A DNA stretch of 64,000 nt from Schistosoma haematobium (GCF_000699445.3 NC_067198.1:38291523-38355522); one strand, 5' to 3'; shown: positions 46,069 to 60,641, numbered from the stretch's first letter. The notes: a model not told the origin generated them from the sequence alone. Numbers and translations: made by a program.

Positions 46069-46565
46069 TGTAGGGGCTGGTACTATGTCAAGCCCATATA
46101 GGTTATTCTAGCCTCTGGACAGACTAATATATTCATTCTTCTTAAGTTATATTTTGACCTTGACAATTATTCGCTTATTAACTTTGGCTGTTTTTTTATA
46201 TGATCGTATGTATGTTAACTACTTAATCTGTTCGTCATGTGTCTGTAACGTATTTTTGTCTGACTATAAATATCGATTCACGCCTGATTAAATCAAGTTG
46301 GCTCATTCACCTTCGTTTCGCTTCACTTAGTCCTATTCCTTTTTTCCGCTTCGTTTCTCTGATTGTCTGTCTTCATCAACAATTGTATGAAATATACGTT
46401 TTCGAAACCCATCCTCGTATTTGACTTATTTTATTCCGTTATTCACGAACGTGAGTGAAATCGATGATTATATACGAGGGTAGCTGGGATACACATTTCG
46501 ATGACATTCATTCTTACGATCATCACACTATCAAACTGGAGTCAGATACACGGATGCCACTAAAA
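46069..46565 (+). mobile_element. LTR-type repeat, third family, best-preserved copy
   Basis: Begins TGTAGGGGCTGGTACTATG and includes the TATA-like ctataaatatcgattcacg and 'gattaaatcaagttggctc'. It runs through 'gagtgaaatcgatgattatat' to 'ctggagtcagata', where three copies stop matching. The true LTR edge is uncertain. Confidence 0.65.
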
Positions 46566-47149
46566 GTGGCGATCCTATCGATAACATTATTATTCAATCT
46601 GATTGGCGTCAAAATGAAAGGGCACCAAAATGTAACTCCACTCATTTATAACCAGTTGTTATAGGATTTTTCAGAAACCTCAAGTTAGGAAGTTATGTCA
46701 CTGCATCCTATCAAGTTAACTGTGTACATTTCTCAAAGTGAAATACATGTATTAAATAATGTTCAGTAAATAAAGCAATTTAGCTTTGGATCACCTTTTT
46801 TTATTCTGATCTAAAAGTTCTAGACAGGATGTTGATATTTTCGTTTCTTCAAATTTTTAAGGGTTTTTATTTGAAATCTTAATTCAATCAAGACTGTTTA
46901 TTAAAATTTGATATTATTTTAATGAACACTGAAAACAAAAGAAAACGTACTGTAGTTTTGAACTAACTTCAGATTATACTCTTTATGTACTTAAAAAATT
47001 TCAACCCAGAATGACCTACAACTGAATAGATATGTACATGAATGAAGGATTTTGAAAAGGTATTCCAAAATTTGAGCTACAATTTAAAATAGTATAAAAC
47101 GAGAACAACTGTAAGAAATACAAGCAATATGAAGGTTATAATCAAAAAT
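46566..47149. other. Unassigned sequence next to LTR repeat
   Basis: 'gattggcgtcaaaatgaaagg' at about 46600 could be internal retroelement sequence, but I cannot support it further. Confidence 0.3.
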
Positions 47150-47430
47150 CTATAGTGGTAGCAGTAGAATTCTGGACTCTCGTTTTATCCTAGTTGGGAC
47201 TCGTCAGCTGGATATACCTGCATCTCAGAGTTGATGTTTACTATGGGATTGGAACTCAGTACCGTTTGCCTCAAACTCCATCGTATTATCCATCTTTGCT
47301 TATAATGCTTTCCAATTAAGGCAATATCAAGGCAATACTCACAGTGTGCACATATGCCACTAAGAGACTGATCAATTACAGTCGTAAACATCAGTGGGAA
47401 AGTTTAAATAAACAGTACCAAGTGAATCTC
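47150..47430. mobile_element. A-type SINE, head-to-head chimera
   Basis: 47155-47290 is antisense ribozyme and head (core CTGACGAG, but AAAAC for GAAAC). 47295-47430 is sense 3' half (aaggcaatatcaaggcaatac, gcacatatgccac, gactgatcaattacagtc). Same architecture as 61190-61430. Confidence 0.75.
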
Positions 47431-47754
47431 AACATGAAGGTCATTAATAAACAGTTAAATATAAATCATTAATTATAAGAACTTCTAGATGTAGAAAATA
47501 ATAAAGAATGAATACGTAATAGTTGTTATAACAGAGTTTGAACTAACGCACCTAAACTCCTTAGCCTATGATTCTAATCAATCGTAATATGTTATTCAAA
47601 TCTGTACCTTAATATAGATATCGAACCAGATGTTAGTAACTTCATGAACTATTATCACGTCTTCATTTTTCAATTGGCTCTGTTCTCAACAAGCGCCATA
47701 TATTAAAGCTGAATAATAACTATGTTTGAATACTTCATGACAAAATTACTTAAA

Positions 47755-47845
47755 TGAGTAATGGACGATGGTGCAATTTCGTGAATTGGTTGAAATTAAA
47801 CATTAACACCGTTGGATGCTATTTCAATGTTTCAGAGGTGTTGCA
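47755..47845 (+). mobile_element. B-type SINE leader fragment
   Basis: 'gcaatttcgtgaattggttgaaattaaacattaacaccgttggatgc' only. Confidence 0.65.
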
Positions 47846-48445
47846 TTCTCTTTCTAATTGTTTACTTTTATATTAAATATTTTAATGATTAGTTATAAAA
47901 TTTGTCTTATTTGATTTCAATGGTTAGACTACCAGATGGTACATGAATTCCATTAATTTTATCACATGATAAAAGTGAAGTTCTTCAAGTTTATTTTCTT
48001 TTCCTTTTTATTTTTCTCCTCCTCGTTATTTACTCAGATTTACCATGTGATAAGGTCAAATTTATGTTTCTATATAGAAATTATAGATTGATTTTTTCTG
48101 AAGCGTGTTCCCTAAAAAAAAAAACACTTTAGAAATCATCAAAATCTTATCATATTTATCAGTTTTGTCTTTTTTTTTAATATCCATAAGCATTAGATTA
48201 GAATTTCTGTTTCTAGTTGACTCATAAACAAATTGCTTTTTTTGTATAATCTATCGAAATAATTCACTTTACAATTCATTTATCCATTAAATGTATTACC
48301 AATGATCAGTGTAATGCGTTTATATTATTCTCTATTTATTATTGTTATCATCATTATCATTATCATTCATTATATGGACAATATGTATAGTTTTTTTTCT
48401 TAATTATTAATCATAATGTAAGGAATATTATCTAACTGAGTAAGC

Positions 48446-48480
<35 letters not shown>

Positions 48481-48579
48481 ATTCATAAAAGCAGATAATT
48501 ATTGCCCTATCTCAATGAATTGTAGTAAATTCATATCTTAAAGAGAATTTATATTGAGAATCATTCATTCTTAGTACTT
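47846..48579. other. Unassigned AT-rich sequence
   Basis: It contains a (TTA)n run at about 48447-48481 and ATT/TCA-rich runs near 48340-48370. Confidence 0.5.
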
Positions 48580-48590
48580 GTAAAGTTAAC

Positions 48591-49429
48591 TTATTTACTT
48601 ACATCCTTACGCATGTTACACCTCGTGGAGGAGCATAGACCGCCAACCAACACTCTCCATACAACCTTGTCCAACACAATACTTTCTAGTAATTTACAGT
48701 TACGATTCATCCTTTTCATATCGTCTTTTGTTGATCGTCTTTTCCACTTCCATTCAAGATCCATTCAAGTTAGCATTTGACTCGTGATGCAGTTTGATGA
48801 TTTCCTCAATCTACATCCAATCCACTTCTAACGTGTTTTCCGAATATCCTCTTTAGATGGAAGCTGGTTTGTTCTCTCCCACAAAAGGATGTACCTTCTT
48901 GGTGATGGATGTGGTAGTTCTCCACGTTTCAGACCCGTATAATAGGACTGTCTTGACATTCTCATTGATGATTCTGAGATTGATATTGGTTGAGAGTTGT
49001 TTTGAGTTCCATATGTTTTTCAATTGCAGGAATGTTGTCCTTGCTTTTCCAATCCTCGTCTTTACATCTGCATCTGATTCTCGTTGTTCATGGATGATGT
49101 TTCTCAGGTGAGTGAAACATTCCACTTGTTCCAGCGTTTCTCCATCAAGTGTGGTTGTGTTGGTGTTCTCTGTGTTGTATTTGAGTATCTTGTTTTTTCG
49201 TTTGTGTATATTGAGGCCTACTGATGCGGAGGCTGCTGTTACACTCGTTGTCTTTAGCTGCATAGGATAGGAGAGCTAGGTCATTTTCGAATTTCAAATC
49301 TTCTAATTGATTCTGAGCTGTCCATTTTATTGTGTGGTTCCCGTGAGATGTCGAGTTTTTGATAATGCAGTCGAGCACTGGAAGAAGGTTGAAGGGGGAA
49401 AGTAGACAGCCTTGTCTGACTCCAGTCCT
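48591..49429 (-). mobile_element. SR2-like RTE copy of the same deleted subfamily, copy 2
   Basis: Flanked by gtaaagttaac (48580-48590) and gtaatgttaac (49430-49440), 10 of 11 matching. Its 136-codon frame (48853-49263) is identical in translation to that of 43780-44190. It shares the FEND change, the same internal deletion and the 'aacttgaatggatcttgaatgg' lesion. Its 5' end stops about 100 bases short of copy 1, and its tail differs slightly (gtaaggatgtaagtaaat). Confidence 0.87.
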
Positions 49430-49584
49430 GTAATGTTAACACAGAATAGAAAAATGTGGCAATAAGTCACTTTGATTTGAGAACTTATATCATTTACATG
49501 CACAAAATATCTGATATTAGTTCAGTTATAGTTAAAAGAAAAAAAATCATTTAAAATTCCGTACTCTATTAATTAATGGAACAA

Positions 49585-49745
49585 ATATATTGAAGTTAGC
49601 AGTTGAAGGTAGAATGTATGTTTCAGCTTATTCAAGACTCATCAGATGAACATGACCTCATCTTAGATACAATGTATTTATCTGAACTTGGACTTAGTAT
49701 CTTTCCATTGAAATCCAAGCGTATTAACCACTGAACTATTGAGTC
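49585..49745 (-). mobile_element. A-type SINE, decayed
   Basis: Antisense: 'caagactcatcagatgaac' (ribozyme half-core CTGATGAG), 'caagcgtattaaccactgaac' and 'tattgagtc'. Confidence 0.55.
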
Positions 49746-50224
49746 AAGGATAACTATCAGCTTGTTTAATAAATATGATGTTTACATCGTTATTATTAAG
49801 GGTTTTAATTTTACCATAATTAGTATTATTGAATGAATTTTGACCAATCTTCCTTGGTGTATGTGAACTATGTACAAATTATCTTAGCATTGGCATCTTA
49901 AAATACTATTAATCTACCACTAACTTCAACACAACTATATCTGTACTAAGAATTGATTTTTTTGCCTTATTAGTATGAATTAAAGTACCGTTTAATGGAA
50001 GAACAAATTAAATAACAGGTGGGTAAAGATAGAAATTATGTGTACTAGATTCAATAAATATAAGAAAGAAATAAACAACAGATAGTAAATGAACATAGTA
50101 GAATAATAAAACTAGCAATTTATTTCGATAAAGACAAATTACAATCAGTAATTGTTAGAGTAAAACAAACTAGTAGTTTTTATGGTTTAGATCATCAACT
50201 GATTTTATTTAAACAAGCAATGAA
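49746..50224. other. Unassigned sequence
   Basis: Nothing recognised. Confidence 0.4.
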
Positions 50225-50600
50225 TATCGGTTTGATTCTAGTATGGAACTCTTTAGAGATGTCCATGCATAACCACATTAATGATGAAAACTAGGGTCAT
50301 ACATCTTGTGATAAGCACTTAACCATGCCGGGGATGTGAAAGTTATCTACTATGAGCAAAAGAGGATAGTTATGCGATATTAAAGATTTATTTAAAATTA
50401 TACATATACATCATTGGTGGTTAGCCCAGTGGTTTAAGGGTTAAGCCCTCTCAGACAAACCGAAGGTCCTATATTCAAACTAGGGTAGGTTTGGGGCTTC
50501 ACACTGCTAAATAGTCTCACACTAAAATGACACAGCTATTCTGTTCGTCCTGGTTTACAGTAACTTCATATTTACCATCTTGTATTATTAATGACTTTGT
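50225..50600. mobile_element. B-type SINE remnants, inverted pair
   Basis: 50225-50345 is antisense (ctagtatggaactctttagagatgtccatgcat). 50400-50570 is sense head and ribozyme remnant (cccagtggtttaagggttaag, cacactgctaaatagtctcac). Both decayed. Confidence 0.55.
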
Positions 50601-50904
50601 AGAAGTTAATACCAAGGTTGGGGTATTGATTATTTTTAAGTAGGGCTATACATTTAATACAGAAATGATGATTAAGACTGTAGCAGACAGTGGTTTAATA
50701 TAAAATTTCTATTTGGATCAATGTTCAATTTACAGGATAATATGTACTAGTAGTATATTTGAAGCAAATTTACTGAAGATACATTTAGAATTTATCTTCA
50801 CCATCTTTATTCGAATATTCTTTATATCTCAACATTCTACACAAAACAGCTAGTTTATTTATCCGAATCAACTAATCAACAAAGCCTGGATATGTTGGAT
50901 AGAG

Positions 50905-51160
50905 ACAGGTATCGACCTCAGACATTCATGGACCGATGGAAGTTAGACATTAACACTGTTGTATGCCGGCTCAGTGGTCTAGAAGTTAAGCGTTCACGCG
51001 CGAGACCAGGGTCCTGGGCTCGAGTCCTACTTGCAGGGTCGTTAATGAGCATTTCTGACGAGTCCCATACGAGGACGAAACGACCGTCCAATGCTTCTAG
51101 TTGTTCCATGGTGGTCTAGTTTTAATCGAATCATGAATTCAACTATTAAAATTAATCTGA
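50905..51160 (+). mobile_element. B-type hammerhead SINE
   Basis: It has leader, A-box region (ccggctcagtggtctagaag), B box (ggctcgagtccta), ribozyme and tail (atcgaatcatgaattcaactatt). Head and ribozyme are well preserved. Confidence 0.87.
51049..51094 (+). ncRNA. Hammerhead ribozyme (B-type), intact core
   Basis: Core CTGACGAG and GAAAC; helix II GTCCCATACGAGGAC; helix III AC-GACC-GT; site GTC. Helix I is GCATTT/CAATGC: five pairs, differing from the family GCACTG/CAGTGC by a compensating change, with a mismatch at the pair next to the core. Confidence 0.82.
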
Positions 51161-51250
51161 CTTTTGAATGCATGAACGATATGTTACTATCATTCTTCGA
51201 GTAATTAAAAAAGGTCTAATAATGTAATTCTTTTCTCAGCAAGATAAATA

Positions 51251-51730
51251 GGTAGGGACTGGTACTATGCCAAGTCCACGTAGATCATTCTAGCCTATGG
51301 ACAGACTAGTTTATTCATTCTTCTGAAGCTACATTTTCACCCTGTCACTTATTCACTTATCAGCTTTGACTGTTTTTTATATTAGCGTATGTGTGTACAT
51401 TTCCTATCTACTCATCACATGTCTGTAACTTCCATTTGTCTGACTATAAATATCGATTCACGCTTGACTAAATCAAGTTGGCTTAAATGTCTTCTCGTTT
51501 CGTTTCGCTTCTCTCTTTCCTCTTCACATCCTTTGCTTCGTTTCCCTGATTGTCTGTTCAGATCAACAACTGTATTAAATATACATTTCCCAAATCCATT
51601 CACGTGTTTGACTTATTTTATTCCTTTATTCACAAATGCGGGTGAAGTCGATAATTAAATACGATAATTGACGTCATGTTTAGGTCGATAACGATAATCA
51701 CACGATCCAATTGGAGTCAGATAAAAAGTA
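51251..51730 (+). mobile_element. LTR-type repeat, third family
   Basis: It aligns with 46069-46565 from 'gggactggtactatgcc' to 'ttggagtcagata'. TATA-like ctataaatatcgattcacg is present. Confidence 0.65.
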
Positions 51731-51889
51731 ACTAAAAATATATGAGTCGACTAAAATTTAAATTAACGGAAGTTAGGAAAAATAGGAAGTTGTAAAATTG
51801 TAATTAAGGCAAACAAACGTAAATTGATCACTTATAAATTGCATGACATTATGAAAATCGAATGTAAATAACGTATATTTTCTACATAA

Positions 51890-52110
51890 TAAACTACCTT
51901 GGTGTTTGGACCAAAAGTTACTGGGTTCAAGACCAAGTAAGAACATAGAAAATGGAATCCCGATATGCCCAGCTGACAAGTTGTAAGTAACATGAAGCGT
52001 CGTTCTAAATTCCACTGCTAACCATTAATTAGCTTTACTAAAATATTCGTAACAAAAAGGCAATATTAAGACAATGCGGTGAAAATCCTTGTATATCAAT
52101 GATGACCGAT
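51890..52110 (+). mobile_element. A-type SINE, decayed
   Basis: It has 'actgggttcaagacc' (B box), 'cccagctgacaagttgtaagtaacatgaagcg' (broken ribozyme), 'ccactgctaacca' and 'aaggcaatattaagacaatgc'. Confidence 0.6.
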
Positions 52111-52566
52111 CTTTTTTAATTCTTAAAAACAGTAACGGAAGAGTTTAGACACTTATAAACAGATATGAGATTTGTCTGACCAGTTACATGTCCATCGTTG
52201 TTATCCTAATTGTGGTAGTTTAGTATGAATGTTTGAGTGATTTAAAGATTTTTATCCACCCATTCCAAACAAACATAGTTGGTGAAGCCAGTAGGCCTCC
52301 TGGATAAGAAGTATAAATGGAGGCAAGGCATAACTACCAAGGAACAATAGTCCTTTCTGCGATAGATTTTTTAGTTCTTGGCTTTACTTTCATGGGATTT
52401 CTGACAAACGGTATACCAAATGTCAGTGACTAAGTATCCTTCAGGCTGTTGTTATGATCTTTTGTTATATGCATTGTCTAATGCATGATTTTGTGAGTTT
52501 TGTTGGTTATTGGTATGAATTATGGATTATTTGTTGAATGTGCTCTGTGTATATTGAGTGTAACAT

Positions 52567-52596
52567 AACTGGATATAACTCAAGTTATATCCAGTT
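52567..52596. repeat. Perfect 14-bp palindrome arms, 2-nt centre
   Basis: aactggatataact, CA, then agttatatccagtt. It could form a tight hairpin or be a protein-binding dyad. No gene is next to it. Confidence 0.9.
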
Positions 52597-52844
52597 GAAG
52601 ATCTTCAGTCAATCAGCATTGAAAATAATTGTAACAGTTCTTATGTTAGTCAAATTATGTTAATATATAGATCATTGAATAGATCACAATGGAATATAAT
52701 TAAAACATTCTTAACTTATATCATGAAATGACGAAAAATATTTCCAAGTTCAGATAAATACATTTTGAGGTATTTGAATTTTGTGCGAAGAGTGGTTCGG
52801 TTCAATTAGAACAAAGTCAGCGGACATAAGAGTATCCATTTGAA

Positions 52845-53133
52845 GGTGAGACTATAATTTATGAACGACCTTTTAGGGACGCCACAGTGACCTTGAGAGT
52901 GTCTACCTACTTAATAAGACTAAATGAAGGGTGTAAAGCAGTTTGAAGAATGAAGACAATGGTTTACAGTTGATGATAAGGGTAATGATTTAGATTTATG
53001 GTTTTCATCATCAACTGACATCAACTATAATACCAAGACGCTATTTGGACGAATGGGTGTGTGAATTTTGCACCAAAATCCAGAACCTGTTATCGTAAAT
53101 CGGATTGATACATCCATAAATTATAGTCTCTAC
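52845..53133. mobile_element. 289-bp hAT-like MITE, copy 3
   Basis: Terminal inverted repeats as in copy 1, the same 289-bp length, and flanks catttgaa (52837-52844) and tatttgaa (53134-53141), 7 of 8 matching. Confidence 0.86.
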
Positions 53134-53141
53134 TATTTGAA

Positions 53142-54079
53142 TCTAATACGTATGATGTCTTGTAACATGCATTTTAATCAATCATTTCGTTTGAAAGATG
53201 TAATTCACTATATGTACAACACAGAGGCAATTATATACTCATATATTACAATTAGAGCTATATAATATTAATACTAATACCGATACTAATACTAATACTA
53301 ATAATAATAGGAATTAATAGTAGTCATGGTAATACCTAGATTTTAAGAAAATTATGAAATGGAACTGAATTGGATATTCTTATTCCTATTCATTTATGTT
53401 AATGTCAAGCAATATAGATATTATCGTCGTATTATTTTTAAACCTAATTGATTATAATCTCCACTAAAGTAAGTGATGAATGTGAATAGAATGACAATGA
53501 TGATTTAGCTAGCAAGTAAACAAAACTTAATTTACTCTTATCTGATAAAGCAGTTTTTTTTCATTATTATCTCATAATTTCTAAAAATCTATACAGAAGT
53601 TCTTTGTTTAATTGATTTAGTATTCCATTGCTTTTACTCATTTTCCAGTCACAAACATAATTATTATCTGTTATGTAAGATAGAAGTAAATGTTATCTGT
53701 TTATGAACTGTTATAATTTGTGTATGTTGGTATAAATTTTTGGTAGCTAGCACTGTCAGATGCTTACACCTGAACCCCAGTGTGTATGTTAATGTGAAGA
53801 TAAGAGAACTGGATGATTCAAACTCATCCAAATAGTTGTACCTAGTGAATAAATTAGTGATCAATTGAACACTTTCGTTCAGTGAACAACACATTAAAAA
53901 GGTGTTGTCTCCGAGCCCGAAAGGAAATGTTAACACCAAGTTACAGATGCACTCATTTGGTGAGTTCTAAATAAAACTAAACAGATGTCCGAGATCCCAT
54001 TATTAAACATAATCCATGTATTCTGTGTAGTTTGACCCATACTGTTGTTGTAGGGAAGGAGAACACCGGTGAGGACAAC
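53142..54079. other. Unassigned sequence
   Basis: An imperfect (ACTAAT)n stretch lies at about 53268-53310. The 91-codon - strand frame at 53664-53939 has no recognisable motif. Confidence 0.4.
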
Positions 54080-54325
54080 CGAATAATGTCTAGCACAAAA
54101 TTACGGAGTTACTTCGTAAAATAGAAAAACCATACTATAATACTTAATTTGCCAAATGTTCAATAATTGTCTCGAACTTCATTGTTCTTGCATTTCCATA
54201 CTAATCGCTTTCCATTCCCGCTCTTCATTTCGTGATCTTCCCCATCTTCTGCCGCCAGACATTACATTGCTGACTCGCGTCATATACTACTTATATCAAT
54301 ATAAGTAGCACGCACCACATTATTA
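54080..54325 (+). repeat. Dispersed repeat C, copy 4
   Basis: It aligns with copy 1: gccaaatgttcaataattgtctcgaac, cttctgccgccagacattac and catatactacttatatc. Confidence 0.55.
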
Positions 54326-55309
54326 TTATTCTTAATTTTGTTATTATATTTTTGCTCATATGATTTATTAATTATTTATTCATTTCATTAATTATATGAA
54401 ACTCTTCCCATACATCACACTTGTAGACAAGTTCTCAACAAACTACACGTATGCGTAACCTTATCATAAATTTAATTACCTAATTCTTAAACATGTACTC
54501 TTATTCTAAGTAAAATCTATCGATCACAGGTTAGTGATCAATGCCATTTAAGTCTAGTCGTTCTTACTTATGACGGAATTCTATCAAATAGGTTGCCACT
54601 GGTCTAAGTGATTTAATATCGCATTTACTGTGTTATAGTTTGCGGTCGTTCAAGGTAGTTGTCAGAAAAACGTGGACATATGTTTTATGCCATTAAAGTT
54701 GGGTTATCGTCTAGAGAATGATACCCATTAGATAATGAATATGATACTGAAGTAATGTAAACATCTTACTTTGGTAATGATCACTTTATTCAGAATTTTC
54801 TTTCTGAGATTGTAGTAACTAAGATACTGTTTACAGTTGAACAATTGTCATACTTTCCGTGACATATTACTTTTTCTTAATTAGGAATATACACAACATC
54901 TTTAATCAATTACTTTTTTACTTTTCTGTTTTAAACTAACCTTATCTCTGTTAATCTTACATCAGATATTTGAGCTTATTCTTGAGTGATACAAGCTTGT
55001 TATCTTCAATACTTTATTGCAATAATAGTTTATTCATATGTTAATTCATCTGAGAATTGAAAAAAATTTCACCAATTTTCATAAACCTCCACACAACCAT
55101 GACACTAATTCCAAGTTTGAAAGTCTTAATTTTTCAAAATTTCTTGTCACTCATTTCAGCTTTTATTATTTATGTTATGAAAGATTAATGAAGTTCAATT
55201 GTTTGTTTCTCTTGTGTTTCAACTAGTTACATAATCTAAAGATGATACCCTATTTTTGTGGTTTAAGTAAAACGGAAATAATCAGTATAGGGTTGGGGAG
55301 ATTATTACG
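54326..55309. other. Unassigned sequence
   Basis: No gene or element edge recognised. Confidence 0.35.
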
Positions 55310-55525
55310 TTTTTGATTGAGATCATGAACTGATTGATGTTAGACCACCATTGGAAACTTGGAAGCACTGGACGGCCGTCACTTCCTATTGTGGGAATCC
55401 TCAGCAGTGCGCATCCATGATCACACTTCGCGGGATTCAAACCCTTCAATCTCGAGCGCGGTCGCGCAGTTTCGTGGATTGGTTGAGGTTAGACATTAAC
55501 ACTGTTAGATGCCAACTCAATCTAA
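55310..55525 (-). mobile_element. B-type hammerhead SINE, ribozyme broken
   Basis: Antisense tail (ttgattgagatcatgaactg), ribozyme with GAAGTGACGG for GAAACGG, shortened head, then leader. Parts of the tRNA-like region are deleted. Confidence 0.78.
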
Positions 55526-55616
55526 AACGGTAATCTTATAAATGTTTAGTATTGCTGTAACAATAACTGTTATTTTACCCTTCGATATCGTAATGTTATT
55601 ATGATGTTTGTAATAT

Positions 55617-57638
<2,022 letters not shown>

Positions 57639-57834
57639 ATGTTTGTAATATGATCATGATACTCAGTTTATACTTATTTCTGTTGATTACTATGGATCGT
57701 GAAATGCTATATATACTGTTGTGATTAATTATTCCTTTTATTTTCTTATGAAATAAGGAGTCCATTGGAAGTGTTGTCTTCTCTCTATTCTTACTAGAGT
57801 TTATATTACACTGTTTAGATGTCTTTTTTTAAGC

Positions 57835-57858
57835 TATTTCTAATTATAATTAGAAATA
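57835..57858. repeat. 24-bp perfect palindrome
   Basis: tatttctaatta is followed directly by its reverse complement. AT-rich and isolated. Confidence 0.85.
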
Positions 57859-58056
57859 CATATTAAAGGTGTATCTCATTAGTCTTCATTCTGGAACACA
57901 ATTAAATTATACAAACCATAGCATATTTAAATTGTACAACATCTCAAAAGATCAGCTTTGTATATTTCTGCTCTAACCACTTGATGTAACCAACGTTTGT
58001 TAAACTAATTATCGTAATAAGAAACTTTGATTAATCGTAAAATTGTTTAATAATTT

Positions 58057-58307
58057 TGGTGAGACTATAGTTCATGGACGACCTTTCAGCGACTCTATAC
58101 TGAACTTGCGAGTGTCCAACTAACAACTAGGACCAAATGAAGATTATAAACTTGTGTGAGGAATTAGATTTAGGGTTTTCATCACGAACTGACACCAACT
58201 ATAATGCCAAAACTCTATTCAGCCAAATGGATAAGTGAATTTTTCTCCAAAATCCATGACTTGTTATCTTAAATTTGATTAGTTCGTCGATAAATTATAG
58301 TTTCACC
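58057..58307. mobile_element. hAT-like MITE, internally deleted copy
   Basis: Terminal repeats (ggtgagactatagttcatgg ... aaattatagtttcacc) flank a body about 40 bp shorter than 289. Flanking aataattt occurs on both sides (58049-58056, 58308-58315). Confidence 0.82.
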
Positions 58308-58755
58308 AATAATTTCCATATGTTCTTTAATCTAGAAGATAAACCTGATAATGTGTTTAGAAGAAGCGATTTCCACTCCATCAACACTTATAAATTATGA
58401 TTATTCTTTATTAAATTATAATTAACGTTCCATAAGTAAAGAGTTCTCATTAAATATTATCTTAATTGAGATGAATTCTTTAAGTGGATAGAGGGATATT
58501 AAGAAATGAGAGAAACCATTTCTATATTAACGAAGTCGTAAGTCTTAGATTTGGAGCAATGATATTTTACTGAGTTACAATTGAACTTTATAATGAAGTA
58601 TAACAGTTAAAAAAAGATTGTATAGATGTTTAAAAGTAAAAACAAAAATATTGTAGCAAACAAATGTTTTCGACAACATATTGACAAACCTGGAGTATTC
58701 AAGAGAGATCTTGACACTGGGTTCCATGCTTACTCGCAGAAAAGGAAACTTCTGA

Positions 58756-59650
58756 AGAGACAACTAAAAAAGGATTAAAGAAGCAATAAATTCAACATAT
58801 CAGGAAGTTCTTGGTCGCACAAGCATTATCATTAGGAATGAATCACTGACGAAACTCTAGACAGGGTTCAAGAAAGAATGAACAAGAAGGCAGCATTTAA
58901 CAACGGCCGAACAAGAGTGGAAAATGTGATTGCACAAGTTGAATACACAGAAGCAAAAAAGCAAGTAATGGAGAGCATTATGGCTGTTAAGTAGAAATAC
59001 GTGGACGAGCTAGCAACGACAGCGGAAAAGCTGAGAGAGGAAGAAATATGAAACAACTATATGACATGACGAAGAAACTGACAAAGAAATATAGTAAACC
59101 AGGGGGACCAGTCAAGGACAAACAAAACAAGCCAGCCACTGACATTCAAGAACAGAGGATCAAATGGGTAGAACAACTTGGGGAAATCATGAATGGGCCA
59201 GCATCATTGAATCCATAGTACATCGAAGGAGTACCTACAGACCTCTCTATAGATGTTACTCCACCAGCGATCGAAGAAATCAGAATGGCCAACGGATAAA
59301 TCAAGAGTGGGAAAGCAGTGGGACCTCAAAATGTACCACATGAAGCACTAATGTCAGATATAGGAGCAACTGCAAACACGATACACATTCCATTCAGGAA
59401 GAATTACAAGTGCCTACAAACTGGGATAACGGATACCTCATCAAGATACCAAAGATGGGAGATTTGAGCAAATGTGAGAACTACAGAGGCATCATGCTAC
59501 TATCAGTACCCGGAAAGGTTCTCAGTAGCGTTGCTGAACCAGATGAAAGATTCATCAGACGTCCAACCTTGAGGTCAACGGACTGGATTTCTTGAGGGTC
59601 GGTCGTGCACAGACCAAATCTCTACACTGAGGATCATCATTGAACAATTA
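58756..59650 (+). pseudogene. SR2-like RTE internal fragment (linker and RT N-part)
   Basis: It encodes KQLYDMTKKLTKKYSKPGG and IKWVEQLGEIMNGPASLNP, then SGKAVGPQNVPHEAL. PKMGDLSKCENYRGIMLLS and PGKVLSS follow. These match the linker and RT motifs 0-2 of RTE elements. In-frame stops and frameshifts are frequent. There is no 3' end or AAGT tail; the sequence breaks off where a B-type SINE begins. It is the only window segment from this middle part of the element. Confidence 0.82.
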
Positions 59651-59895
59651 TTTGGATTGGTTGAAGTTAGATATGAACACTGTCGGATTCCGACTCAATG
59701 GTCTACAGGTTAGGCGTTCAAGCGAAATCGAATGTCTTTTGTTAACATCCCATGTGTGGTATGGTGGATTTGCACTGATGAGGATTCCTATACTATAACG
59801 AAACTGGCGTCTAGTGCTATCATGTTTCCAGTCGTGTTTCAACATTAGTCGGTTCACGATTACAATGAAGTTCAACAATCTCCACAAGCTCAAGC
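59651..59895 (+). mobile_element. B-type SINE, variant subfamily
   Basis: It has A-box region (ccgactcaatggtctacagg), altered B box, variant ribozyme (GCACTGATGAGG..., GAAACTGGCGTC) and tail (attagtcggttcacgatt). It shares its variant ribozyme and 'tgttaacatcccatgtgtggtatgg' insert with 63440-63805. Confidence 0.75.
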
Positions 59896-60641
59896 TGAAA
59901 ATTAGAATTTTAGAGCTATTTTATAATGAAATATTTTACATGCCTCTTTCTAACACTGAGTTTATATTTAAACGACTAAACCATAAAAAAATTTCCGCGA
60001 AACAATTTTTAAATTTGCACTGCTTTTAGGCTCTGAATCTGAAAGGTAAAACTGGTGGAGTAGAATGACTAAAAAATGGGCATTTTTGTGAACATTCTAG
60101 GAGAAAGAAACATCAATCAACTTTGTCTTAAATTATTTTTACTGTAAGTTTGTCATGGAAAGTGGTATTTCATCATAAGGATATTCATAAATTAGCTATG
60201 GGAATAATATAGAAAATACCGGAATTCAGGATAATAACGATTTGAACAGGATGATGGATCTCTCGTGTCATTAAACCAAATTATCTACTTAGAACCTTTG
60301 ATGTTTAGATACAAAAACCTTAGATAAGATCTAACTTATTCCGAAGTTACATGTCGATTAGCCTTTAAAAAGTGTCGGTATTGCATAGAAATAATTAAAG
60401 GTACTAAGATACAGGTTAAAAAGATTCGGTTAGAATATAAAAGTTCCGAAAAATTGGTAAGATATCTATCTTGAAGTACGTGGGTTTTTTTATTGTGCAG
60501 AAAAACAGTAATAGAAATGTAGATCAGCAAAATAGAACCATTGTCTTATCACATTCGATTAGTCTCATAAATATTCTTGATTTGCATCAATATTATTGTA
60601 CGTTTTCTCTTAATTTTAGAATACTGTGGTGGACCAAAAAT

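Noticed and set aside
53664..53939. 91-codon ORF as a gene
   Set aside because: No motif, no splice or polyadenylation context; length is unremarkable at this base composition.
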